From AG-12 sp035531535 (GTDB taxonomy: Bacteria > Chloroflexota > Dormibacteria > Aeolococcales > Bog-877), in NCBI GenBank assembly GCA_035531535.1, contig DATKSV010000027.1:1-64000 (forward strand): a DNA stretch of 64,000 bases, read 5' to 3'. The notes beneath the pieces are model-generated. The model searched no databases. It worked only from the letters and a program-made list of their open reading frames with translations, and was not told where the DNA came from. Shown here piece after piece: positions 9,080 to 15,872 of the stretch. The number at the start of each line of letters is the position of its first letter. Position 1 is the first letter of the stretch. The position numbers and the translations under genes are program-made.

Positions 9080-9139
9080 AGATCCGAAATGTAGTGCCAC
9101 CAGCAGGATTCGATCCTGCGGACCCGGGCTTAAAAGGCC
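9080..9139 (-). repeat. Partial tRNA-Lys 3' copy, probable distal attachment site
   Basis: The stretch 9090-9139 matches 44 of 50 bases of 12580-12629, which is the 3' half of the intact tRNA-Lys, and similarity continues weakly to 9080 (GAGATC-containing). It includes the T-loop arm and the anticodon-loop TTAAAAGG, and stops being tRNA-like afterwards. Such a direct repeat of a tRNA 3' end is the classic scar of tyrosine-recombinase integration. The six mismatches show the copy is old or imported. Confidence 0.7.
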
Positions 9140-9280
9140 GCCTTGCTGCCGTCCGTGGGCGTCCGCAAAGGGCCACCTCGAGATTGAGTCGATGGACCCG
9201 CATCGAGTCTTGGTCCCCCATGTCCGCCCAAGTACACTCCCGTTGCCCTCAAAACTGCTGTCACTTTTCGTGGGCATGCG

Positions 9281-9697
9281 CTACCCAGCGTGAGTGATCT
9301 CTGGGAATCGCACCCGGGATCTTAGCCAGTCAGCCACCCAAGCTTCGTTGACCTCGTGTGCGGCGACAGCCAGCATGGCCGCTTCCGCTTCGGAGGTATC
9401 GGGAGGGTCGGGATCCCAGCGCACTCCGTTCAAGTCGAGGAACATGGCCAGCGAAGCCCAAGCCGCCCGCTTGTTCCCGTCGGGGAGGGGATGGTTCCAC
9501 GCCAGCCGGCAGACAAGCACCGCCGCCTTTTCAGCCAGCTCCAGGTAGAACTCGTGGCCACCGAAGGTGGCCTCAGGGGCATGCAGCGCCGAGTCTGCAA
9601 GCTCTGTGCGGCTCGCCTTGGCCAGCGCCACTGCTTCGACCCCTGTTACTTGCTCGGCGAGCCACAGGTACTCCGCGACAGTGAGATACCGCGTCAC
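9281..9697 (-). CDS. doc: Fic/Doc-family toxin
   Basis: Death-on-curing type toxin of 138 residues. The catalytic Fic motif reads H69-PLPDGNKR, giving the essential His, Asp, Asn, Lys and Arg of HxFx(D/E)xNK(R). Doc proteins phosphorylate EF-Tu and stop translation; other Fic proteins AMPylate. The partner antitoxin is encoded just upstream on the same strand with a 4-nt overlap, the normal antitoxin-first order. It lies inside the tRNA-Lys-flanked region. No frameshift is visible, so it may still be active. Confidence 0.85.
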   Translation of the reverse strand: MTRYLTVAEYLWLAEQVTGVEAVALAKASRTELADSALHAPEATFGGHEFYLELAEKAAVLVCRLAWNHPLPDGNKRAAWASLAMFLDLNGVRWDPDPPDTSEAEAAMLAVAAHEVNEAWVADWLRSRVRFPEITHAG

Positions 9698-9903
9698 CGA
9701 GCAAGCCGGTCGAGCAACTCCTTGTCGCGTTTGAGTAGCTTGCGAGCACGGTCAGTGAAGTCATCGTCGGCTCGAACAAGATCGATCGCGGTAGTGAGCG
9801 ACTCCACGATGAGGGCGTTCACGCTCGTCCCACGAACACGCGCGACGGCCTCCGCCCGATCGGCAAGCTCTTCCGGTAGCCGCACTGTTGTCTGCCTGGT
9901 CAC
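9694..9903 (-). CDS. Ribbon-helix-helix antitoxin (partner of Doc)
   Basis: A 69-residue protein beginning TRQTTVRLPEELADRAEAVA, the beta strand and first helix of an Arc/CopG ribbon-helix-helix DNA-binding domain, followed by GTSVNALIVESL (second helix) and a charged C-terminus that probably binds the toxin. It uses a GTG start. A TATCTT box ends 6 nt before that GTG, so the message may be leaderless. Ribbon-helix-helix antitoxins normally repress their own operon and neutralise the toxin; here the toxin is a Fic/Doc protein rather than the more usual partner with Phd. Confidence 0.8.
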   Translation of the reverse strand: MTRQTTVRLPEELADRAEAVARVRGTSVNALIVESLTTAIDLVRADDDFTDRARKLLKRDKELLDRLAR

Positions 9904-10325
9904 GGTGTCAAGATATCACGACGCCACGGGTTCACGCAATACGATAGGCAGCACCAGGGTTGAGGGCCTCTGAGCACATGAGGTCGCCCTGGGCACGTTC
10001 ATGGTCGTCCGCCAGTGGCTCGGTTGAATTCAAAATCTCACCCGCGGATACCGGTCTCGTCCGCCACAGCCCGCCAGTGTTCGTCCGCGTTGCTGTCAAA
10101 ATTGCTGTCAAGACGGTCACCGTGCTGGCTCCGGTACCGGTCGATTCCTGCACCCAGAATAGTTCCCTGGCATCTTTGTGATGTCAATTGCTGGTGGCGT
10201 CGACTTGGCCGAACTGCGGCCTCGCCGACCGACCTGTGCGTGCCTCGGCCCCGAGGACTGGACGCGGCCTGTGATAGCTGGAAACAAGGAACTGCCGCCT
10301 CCTGCAAAGGGGTACCATCCACTTC
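9904..10325. other. Gap in the integrated element, possible integrase tail
   Basis: About 420 bases with no convincing gene. On the minus strand near 10085-10120 a frame reads RLDSNFDSNADEHWR, resembling the ends of some phage-type integrases; a similar DSHFDSN occurs near 12515. It may be the remnant of an integrase 3' end. Confidence 0.3.
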
Positions 10326-10526
10326 ATGGGTGCCATTCCTGATCCCGTTCCCGACCCCGTCGATGACGAACTCGAGAGCTTGCTTGCCCACCCCGCCGTC
10401 CAGGAACGGCTAACGGAATTCGAGCGGCGTCTCCAGTCCGATGAGCTAGACCTGATTCCCCACTCCGAGGTCAGACACCAGTTGGGCCTGCCCGAGGCTC
10501 GCGAACCCCACAACTCCAGCCGTTGA
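10326..10526 (+). CDS. Putative antitoxin, upstream of a ParE/RelE-like toxin remnant
   Basis: A 66-residue acidic protein. Its middle part, VQERLTEFERRLQSDELD, forms a likely helix, and the conserved-looking end IPHSEVRHQLGLPE is often seen in small antitoxin-like proteins that precede ParE/RelE toxins. The next frame (a degraded ParE-like toxin) overlaps its stop codon by 4 nt, so the pair forms a toxin-antitoxin operon. No DNA-binding fold can be assigned with certainty. Confidence 0.6.
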   Translation: MGAIPDPVPDPVDDELESLLAHPAVQERLTEFERRLQSDELDLIPHSEVRHQLGLPEAREPHNSSR

Positions 10527-10777
10527 GGCTGGTCTGAACGAGGGCCGCCCAGCAGGACCTGGAAGAGGCGGCGGCCTGGTCGTCCCCACAAGCATCGGCC
10601 GTGGTGGCAGCTATGGAACGCATGGTGGAGATTGGCCGGTCGCTGGGTAAGCCGACAGGACGAGCGGGGGTTCGCTATTGGCCGGTCCCACCTCTTGGCG
10701 TCTTCTACCGGGTACTGGGAGACCGGCTCATCATCGTCCAGCTTGTCGACGTGCGTCGTCTCCTGGAGATGCCCTGA
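10523..10777 (+). pseudogene. ParE/RelE-like toxin inactivated by an early nonsense codon
   Basis: Reading from the TTG at 10523, which overlaps the antitoxin stop, the translation is Met-Arg-Leu-Val, then TGA at 10535-10537, then TRAAQQDLEEAAAW and onwards to a clean stop at 10775. The stop stands where this family normally has Trp (V-x-W-T at the end of strand 1), so a TGG-to-TGA change would explain it. The rest is well preserved, with RYWPVPPLGVFYRVLGD and IIVQLVDVRR matching the C-terminal strands of plasmid-stabilisation toxins. No ATG lies between the TGA and residue 31, so translation restart is unlikely to give a full toxin. Confidence 0.65.
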
Positions 10778-10865
10778 TCCGCCCGAGTCCAGCCCCTGCG
10801 CCCCGACAACCGTTATTTTGCCCATATGCTACGTAAGCAGGTACATCGAGAATGGGAGTGGGCTA

Positions 10866-11135
10866 GTGGCAACGATCGGGATCCGCGACCTGGCCAACAA
10901 AACCAGCGCAGTCGTCGAGCAAGTGGCTCGAACTGGCCGACCGACCCTGGTAACGCGGCGGGGGCACCCCGTCGCTGCCCTCATCGCCGTCGACGAAGAC
11001 GAGTTGCTGGATCACATTCTTGCCAATGCCCCGGAGTACCTCCGTTCGATGAGCCTGGCCGAAGCCGAGGTGGCCAAGGGCCAGAGGGGCCGGCTATTGG
11101 ATGAGATGGTTGCCGAGCTCGACTCCGAGGCGTGA
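10866..11135 (+). CDS. Phd/YefM-family antitoxin
   Basis: About 89 residues from a GTG preceded by GGGAG. The N-terminus VATIGIRDLANKTSAVVEQV followed by GRPTLVTRRGHPVAALI is the Phd/YefM DNA-binding fold: strand, helix, then a beta-hairpin that carries the family's RxGxPVAVL-like motif. The acidic, helical C-terminus should wrap the toxin. It is followed 3 nt later by a RelE/ParE-type toxin, so the two form an operon normally repressed by the antitoxin-toxin complex. A near-palindrome GCTACGTAAGC at 10828-10838 upstream could be its operator. Confidence 0.82.
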   Translation: MATIGIRDLANKTSAVVEQVARTGRPTLVTRRGHPVAALIAVDEDELLDHILANAPEYLRSMSLAEAEVAKGQRGRLLDEMVAELDSEA

Positions 11136-11138
11136 GCC

Positions 11139-11408
11139 TTGCCGAGGACGATAACCCTCTCCCCCTGGGGGGAACGCGACATCTGTCGCGTCCCTGACAA
11201 ACAGCGGCTCGCGATACTTGAGGGATTGCACGCCCTCGCCGACGAACATCCAAGTGCCGATATCAAGGCCCTAGCTGGTCATCGGGGATGGTACCGACTG
11301 AGGGTGGGTGACTGGCGGGTGCTCTACCTCTCGGACCCTGCTGGTGTCATGATCGACCGCATTGTCAACCGTCGCGACCTCGAACGTGCCCTCGCCACCC
11401 TGCCTTGA
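11139..11408 (+). CDS. relE: RelE/ParE-superfamily toxin
   Basis: An 89-residue basic protein from a TTG start, 3 nt after the Phd-like antitoxin stop. The segments LAILEGLHALADEHP, KALAGHRGWYRLRVGDWRVLYL and IVNRRDLER reproduce the RelE/ParE beta-sheet core with its run of basic residues. RelE toxins cut mRNA in the ribosome and ParE toxins poison gyrase; sequence alone does not separate the two here, although the RVGDWRVLY motif is common in RelE-type members. The frame is intact, so this module may be functional. Confidence 0.82.
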   Translation: MPRTITLSPWGERDICRVPDKQRLAILEGLHALADEHPSADIKALAGHRGWYRLRVGDWRVLYLSDPAGVMIDRIVNRRDLERALATLP

Positions 11409-11660
11409 TCCCCGGAGCCGGCAAACGACGGGCCGACGGAGGCAGTCCGACCTCGTCGTTTCAATCGGAGATGCTCATGCTGCCCGGGTCATGACCGCCG
11501 TAATGCCTGCCCAGAGTGGTTCGGACCCAGGGATTTTCCGCTCTCGCACTCCCAGGGGCATGACCGGATCAGAACTACATTCGACGCTGACTCCCCCCGC
11601 CCCGAACCCCCTATTCCATACCGACGCGTCCGCGCTTCGCCTGGCATTAGCAGTGGCCTG

Positions 11661-12269
11661 ATGGTGAGTTGGAGGTGGCTACCAGCGATCGGGTGTGCGC
11701 TCGTGGCGATGCTGGCCGGCTGCGGCGGCGTAGAACTCGGCGTGCTTAGAACACCGGGCACGGTCGGGGCAGGCGCGCCAGCAAACCCGGGCCGCGTTGT
11801 GATTTTCACGGTTCAGGCACGCAACACTTCCGCTCAGAACGTGACCCTGCGACGCGTGACCCTACTGGGCGTGCCCGGGCTGGCGGCTCCAACCCTCGCG
11901 CACTTCGCAGTATTTCCCGGGCTCGACACCTTGGAGAATGAGCATGGCTGGCCGCCACCGCCCGGTGGCGGTCCGGGCCCAAATGGCACTTGGCCGTTGG
12001 CAGCATTGAGCGGGTACGTGGTTCCCGCGCATCAGGTCGTCTCAATCGTCGTTGGCGTGGATGGCAGTCGGCCGGGAACCGACTACGTCATGGGCGGCCT
12101 GGTGGCGTCCTACAGCGTCGGAGGATCCGCAACCAGCTCGGCACTGGCGATGGTCAATCTGGTGTGCGTTGCCAGCGCGGCCCGGGACTCTCGCGACCAC
12201 TGCGCCAATCAGCGGGCCCAGGCTCTGCTTGATCGGGCCCTGTCATACGTCCAGAAGACCTTCTACTGA
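11661..12269 (+). CDS. Small lipoprotein of unknown function
   Basis: A 202-residue protein with an N-terminal hydrophobic stretch and lipobox LAGC (Cys near residue 21), so it should be anchored to the outside of the membrane. The mature part begins with a Gly/Pro-rich linker, then beta-rich sequence (VVIFTVQARNTSAQNVTLRR) that resembles an immunoglobulin-like or DUF4352-like fold often found in Gram-positive lipoproteins. Its C-terminus carries two cysteines. It lies inside the tRNA-Lys-flanked element and has no partner gene. The 250 bases before it hold nothing recognisable. Confidence 0.6.
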   Translation: MVSWRWLPAIGCALVAMLAGCGGVELGVLRTPGTVGAGAPANPGRVVIFTVQARNTSAQNVTLRRVTLLGVPGLAAPTLAHFAVFPGLDTLENEHGWPPPPGGGPGPNGTWPLAALSGYVVPAHQVVSIVVGVDGSRPGTDYVMGGLVASYSVGGSATSSALAMVNLVCVASAARDSRDHCANQRAQALLDRALSYVQKTFY

Positions 12270-12304
12270 CTGGGTGGGGGCGAACGCGGGGTGCGATGCT
12301 CCGA

Positions 12305-12470
12305 TCACGCCGCCACGACGCTGGTGAGCTTGGCGGCTGCGTCCGCCCTGGTCCTGGCGTATCGATACAGCTTCCCCCCCGAGGGGAGGTGGCCTGGGCC
12401 ACCCACCTGCCGTCGGCCCGCTGGTAGACGCATCCCTTTAGGTTTCCCCAGCGGCCCTCCGTCCGCCGGT
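12305..12470 (-). pseudogene. Tyrosine recombinase (integrase) N-terminal remnant
   Basis: On the minus strand one frame reads GCVYQRADGRWVAQATSP and a neighbouring frame continues KLYRYARTRADAAAKLTSVVAA and stops. Joined, these form the arm-type DNA-binding domain found at the N-terminus of phage-like tyrosine recombinases. The switch of frame falls at a run of eight C on the plus strand (about 12371-12378), a typical slippage site. The catalytic domain is absent. The position next to the 3' end of tRNA-Lys is where an integrase gene is expected. Confidence 0.65.
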
Positions 12471-12581
12471 GGTCGCCAGCGTGCGCCGAGGGCAGGCCGC
12501 AATTGCTGTCAAAGTGGCTGTCAACCGGTCCTGGAGCCCGCCTCGTCTTGGCAGCAGACGCCCGCTCTGAGATCGGAGATG

Positions 12582-12656
12582 TGGTGCCGCCAGCAGGATT
12601 CGAACCTGCGACCCTGGGCTTAAAAGGCCCCTGCGCTACCACTGCGCCATGGCGGC
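12582..12656 (-). tRNA. tRNA-Lys (anticodon TTT)
   Basis: The minus strand gives a cloverleaf: acceptor GCCGCCA pairing with TGGCGGC, D-stem GCGC with loop AGTGGTA, anticodon loop CTTTTAA with TTT at positions 34-36 (12624-12622), T-arm GCAGG TTCGAAT CCTGC, and an encoded CCA. The anticodon stem has one end mismatch (G-A). The 3' half is duplicated at 9090-9139, marking it as the integration target of the adjoining element. It reads lysine codons AAA and AAG. Confidence 0.93.
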
Positions 12657-13028
12657 TCCCCAGCAGCCTAACGCACCACACGGGCGGCCACCGTCCAACT
12701 CCCAGAGGGCACCGCCGATGGCGTCGTAGGGCAGACGTCGGTGCGGCCAGCCTGGGCTTTAGCCGATGTCACTTCGACCGGCCCCTCGCAAGCGCGCGAC
12801 ACCGGCTGTTGGAGCCGCCCTCGCAAGCGTGGGACCGATCGGCCGTGTCTCGCTGGCGGGCAGGGGCCGCCTCGGCGGCCCCTGGGTACGGGCGCGGGTC
12901 GATCGAGCCCCACCTGCCCGCCCGGAACACCGCCTGCCGATCCGGTCATTTGGCCGGCTGGACTACAATCGAGGTTCACGGCGGAACTGCAGGAGGCGGC
13001 CTCGGCATGCCGGGGCCGAAGGGATGAG
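12657..13028. other. Upstream region of pdxST with a candidate -10 box
   Basis: About 370 bases between tRNA-Lys and pdxS. A TACAAT at 12964-12969 on the plus strand could be the -10 box for pdxST, leaving a leader of some 55 nt; no convincing -35 partner is seen. Nothing else is recognisable. Confidence 0.35.
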
Positions 13029-13928
13029 ATGAGCCAGAACGGACACGTGGAGACTGGGACCGCCAGGGTCAAGCGAGGCCTGGCGGAGATGCTTAAGGGC
13101 GGCGTGATCATGGATGTGGTCACCCCGGAGCAGGCTGAGATCGCCCAGGAGGCGGGAGCCGTCGCGGTGATGGCCCTCGAGCGCGTGCCCGCGGACATTC
13201 GCGCCCAAGGTGGGGTTGCCCGCATGAGCGACCCGCAACTGGTCAAGGCGATCATGGGCGCCGTCTCGATCCCGGTGATGGCGAAGTGCCGCATCGGGCA
13301 CTTCGTCGAGGCTCAGATCCTGGAGGTTCTGGGGATCGACTACATAGATGAGTCGGAGGTGCTCACCCCGGCTGACGAGGAGAATCACGTCGACAAGTGG
13401 CTTTTCAAGGTGCCTTTCGTGTGTGGCGCCCGCAACCTAGGGGAGGCTCTGCGGCGGATCTCGGAGGGGGCGGCCATGATCCGCACCAAGGGCGAGGCCG
13501 GCACCGGCGACGTGGTTGAGGCGGTCAGGCACATGCGGGCCGTGAGCCAGGGCATCAGGCGGCTGCACGGCCTGCGCTCCGACGAGCTAGCCTCTGCCGC
13601 CAAGGAGCTGGGAGCCTCGTTGGAGCTGGTGCGGGAGGTTTCGGAGACGGGGCGCCTCCCAGTGGTGAACTTCTCCGCGGGTGGGATCGCCACGCCGGCC
13701 GACGCGGCTCTCATGATGCAGCTCGGTTGCGACGGCAACTTCGTGGGCAGCGGGATCTTCAAGAGTGGCGACCCCCTGCGCCGTGCCAAGGCAATCGTCC
13801 AGGCCACCACCTACTTCGACAAGCCGGAAATCCTGGCTGAGGTCAGTGAGAACCTGGGCGAGGCAATGGTGGGCATCAGCACCTCCAGCTTGCGCCCTGA
13901 GGAGTTGCTGGCGGTGAGGGGCATCTGA
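13029..13928 (+). CDS. pdxS: Pyridoxal 5'-phosphate synthase subunit PdxS
   Basis: Synthase subunit of the DXP-independent vitamin B6 pathway; it condenses ribose 5-phosphate, glyceraldehyde 3-phosphate and ammonia into PLP. At 299 residues it has the normal length. Visible signatures include GGVIMDVVTPEQA, the ribose-phosphate Lys in VMAKCRIGH, DESEVLTPADEENH, and the phosphate-binding NFSAGGIATPADAALMMQLG and GSGIFKSGDP. The ATG at 13029 fits the family start; the frame is open further upstream without homology. It works as a dodecamer with PdxT glutaminase, encoded 20 nt downstream. Confidence 0.97.
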   Translation: MSQNGHVETGTARVKRGLAEMLKGGVIMDVVTPEQAEIAQEAGAVAVMALERVPADIRAQGGVARMSDPQLVKAIMGAVSIPVMAKCRIGHFVEAQILEVLGIDYIDESEVLTPADEENHVDKWLFKVPFVCGARNLGEALRRISEGAAMIRTKGEAGTGDVVEAVRHMRAVSQGIRRLHGLRSDELASAAKELGASLELVREVSETGRLPVVNFSAGGIATPADAALMMQLGCDGNFVGSGIFKSGDPLRRAKAIVQATTYFDKPEILAEVSENLGEAMVGISTSSLRPEELLAVRGI

Positions 13929-13948
13929 CTGAATTCGGACCTGGTTCC

Positions 13949-14548
13949 TTGACCGAGCCGGAGGTCGGGGTGCTGGCGCTGCAGGGCGACTTTCGCGAGC
14001 ACATTCGCCTGCTCCAGGAGTGCGGAGTCAGGGCGCGCACCGTCCGACTTCCTGAGGACATGATCGGTCTGGCGGGGTTGGTTCTGCCCGGTGGTGAGAG
14101 CACCACCATGGGCCGCCTCATCGAGGCCCGCTCGCTGCGCCAGCCGCTCCAGGATGCCTTCGCCCATGGCGTGGCCTGCATGGCAACCTGTGCGGGCACC
14201 ATCCTGGCTGCCCGCGAGATCCGAGACGGCCTGCCCCAACAGTTCACCTTGGGGCTGTTCGACATCGTGGTCCGGCGCAACGCCTTTGGCCGCCAGCAGG
14301 AGTCGGGAGAGGTCTGGCTGGAGGTGCCCGCCATCGGCCCCCAGCCGATCTTGGTCGCCTTCATCCGCGCACCGTCTATCGAGGAGGTGGGGCCGAAGGT
14401 CGAGGTCCTGGCCCGACACCATGGTCAGCCCGCGGCTATCAGGCAGGGACGGAACATCGCCCTCACCTTCCACCCTGAGATCACCGGAGACCCCAGACTC
14501 CACCAGCTCTTCCTCGCCGGGCTGCGAGCCCCAACATCCGCCCACTGA
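13949..14548 (+). CDS. pdxT: PdxT glutaminase subunit of PLP synthase
   Basis: Class I glutamine amidotransferase that supplies ammonia to PdxS. The start is TTG. About 199 residues, matching the family. GVLALQGDFREH opens the fold, LPGGESTTM forms the glutamine-binding loop, the nucleophile Cys sits in ACMATCAGTIL, and the His-Glu pair is in TFHPEIT near the C-terminus. All three catalytic residues are present. It is co-transcribed with pdxS. Confidence 0.96.
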   Translation: MTEPEVGVLALQGDFREHIRLLQECGVRARTVRLPEDMIGLAGLVLPGGESTTMGRLIEARSLRQPLQDAFAHGVACMATCAGTILAAREIRDGLPQQFTLGLFDIVVRRNAFGRQQESGEVWLEVPAIGPQPILVAFIRAPSIEEVGPKVEVLARHHGQPAAIRQGRNIALTFHPEITGDPRLHQLFLAGLRAPTSAH

Positions 14549-14607
14549 CGGCCGGCGGACCAGCCGCCTGATCCCCATTGCGGGCCGGGCGGCGCTCGGG
14601 GGCCGCC

Positions 14608-14627
14608 GCCGTGACTGACGTCACGGC
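14608..14627. promoter_or_regulatory. Inverted repeat upstream of the GNAT gene
   Basis: CCGTGAC-TGAC-GTCACGG is a perfect 7-bp dyad with a 4-nt centre at 14609-14626, extended by one G-C pair, and contains the palindrome TGACGTCA. It ends 24 nt before the GNAT ATG and about 60 nt after pdxT. It could be an operator, or a short hairpin between the two genes; there is no T-run, so a simple terminator is less likely. Confidence 0.4.
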
Positions 14628-14650
14628 CGTCCGCGATGCAGACTTAGGCC

Positions 14651-15700
14651 ATGCAGGTGCGCTCGGCCAGCTACCGCGACCTCGGCCAGGTTGACGACCT
14701 CTACCGGACCACCATGGAGGTGGAGGAGGAACTCACCCAGCGGCTGGCCGCAGCCGGCCCCCACAGCCCCGTCCCAGGGGCCGGGCTGGCGCGGGCGTGG
14801 TCGATCCTGACCAAGAGCCTCTCCGCCCTGATGCCTCTGGCGGATGTCGGCGACCAGCTCTTCGTCGCCGAACATCACGGTCGAATCATCGGCTTCGTGC
14901 AGGCGGAGCCAGCGCCCGGGGGCCGGGCCTGGCAGGTGATCAACCTCTGCCTGGATCCCAGCGCCGAGGGCCACTTCGCGGGCGTACCGTTGCTGCAGTA
15001 CCTGTTCAACGAGGGGCTAGCGCGGGGCGTGAGTCGGTTTCTGGTGCGAATCCCTGAGGGGCACGCGCTGGCCAGCCTGCTGCGGGAACAGGGATTCCAG
15101 CCCTATGCCAGCGAACAGATCAGCTTCCGAGAGCTTCCCCAACCTCCCCACCCGCCACCCGAGCCCTGGGTGCCGGCCCGGCGGGAGGACCTCCTCGGGG
15201 TCTACCTGCTCTATCTGCGCACCGCCCCGCATGCCGTGGCGGCAGTGGAAGCGCCGTCCCTAAAGCAGTGGCGCGCCACGTTCCAGCTCGGCTGGTTGAG
15301 CCGACTGGACGCCCGCAGCGGTGACTCCAGACACTACGTGATCGAGCGCGAGGGACAGGTGGTGGCCTGGGCTGGCGTGCGATCGGCAGCCCGGGCCCGG
15401 CCCACCCAGATCAGCATGATGCTCGACCCGCAGCACAAGGACATGGCCGTGGAGGCGGTCCATGGCCTGCTGGGAAGATTGCCCCAGGGGGCCACCATTT
15501 GTCTGCTTCGGCACTACGACGGCGAGTTGGCCAGGGCGGTTGCGGCCCGCGGCTTCGAAGCGGTCGCCACCCAGCTCCTGATGGCCAGGGATCTGCCCAT
15601 GAAGCTGCGCGCCAAGCCGGCCCTCAAGCCGGCGCAGCGGGTGATCGCTGGGGCCATTCCGGTGATTCAGGCCCGGTCGCTTGGCGACGGCGGCCCCTGA
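14651..15700 (+). CDS. GNAT-like N-acetyltransferase
   Basis: About 349 residues, with an N-terminal half like a GNAT domain: MQVRSASYRDLGQVDDLYR (first strand and helix), a central QLFVAEHHGRIIGFVQAE strand pair and a helix after the acetyl-CoA loop region. The C-terminal half looks like a second, degenerate copy (RHYVIEREGQVVAWAGV; ARGFEAVATQLLMARDLP). Tandem GNAT folds of this kind often bind acetyl-CoA in only one half. The substrate is unknown. It lies between pdxT and the R3H/AAA gene on the same strand. Confidence 0.65.
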   Translation: MQVRSASYRDLGQVDDLYRTTMEVEEELTQRLAAAGPHSPVPGAGLARAWSILTKSLSALMPLADVGDQLFVAEHHGRIIGFVQAEPAPGGRAWQVINLCLDPSAEGHFAGVPLLQYLFNEGLARGVSRFLVRIPEGHALASLLREQGFQPYASEQISFRELPQPPHPPPEPWVPARREDLLGVYLLYLRTAPHAVAAVEAPSLKQWRATFQLGWLSRLDARSGDSRHYVIEREGQVVAWAGVRSAARARPTQISMMLDPQHKDMAVEAVHGLLGRLPQGATICLLRHYDGELARAVAARGFEAVATQLLMARDLPMKLRAKPALKPAQRVIAGAIPVIQARSLGDGGP

Positions 15701-15872
15701 ACCGATCCGCCCACCGCAGAGGTTGCCGTGCGCTATATTCAGCGTGTGACAGGAGGTCGGTTGACGGGCGCTCGCCTTTCGATCCAGGCCGTCCTGCGAC
15801 GGGAGGCATGACAGCCAGAGTCGGCCGGCCCGCTCGGGCCTGGGTTACGTCCTCCATAGCCGCTAAGGAGGC

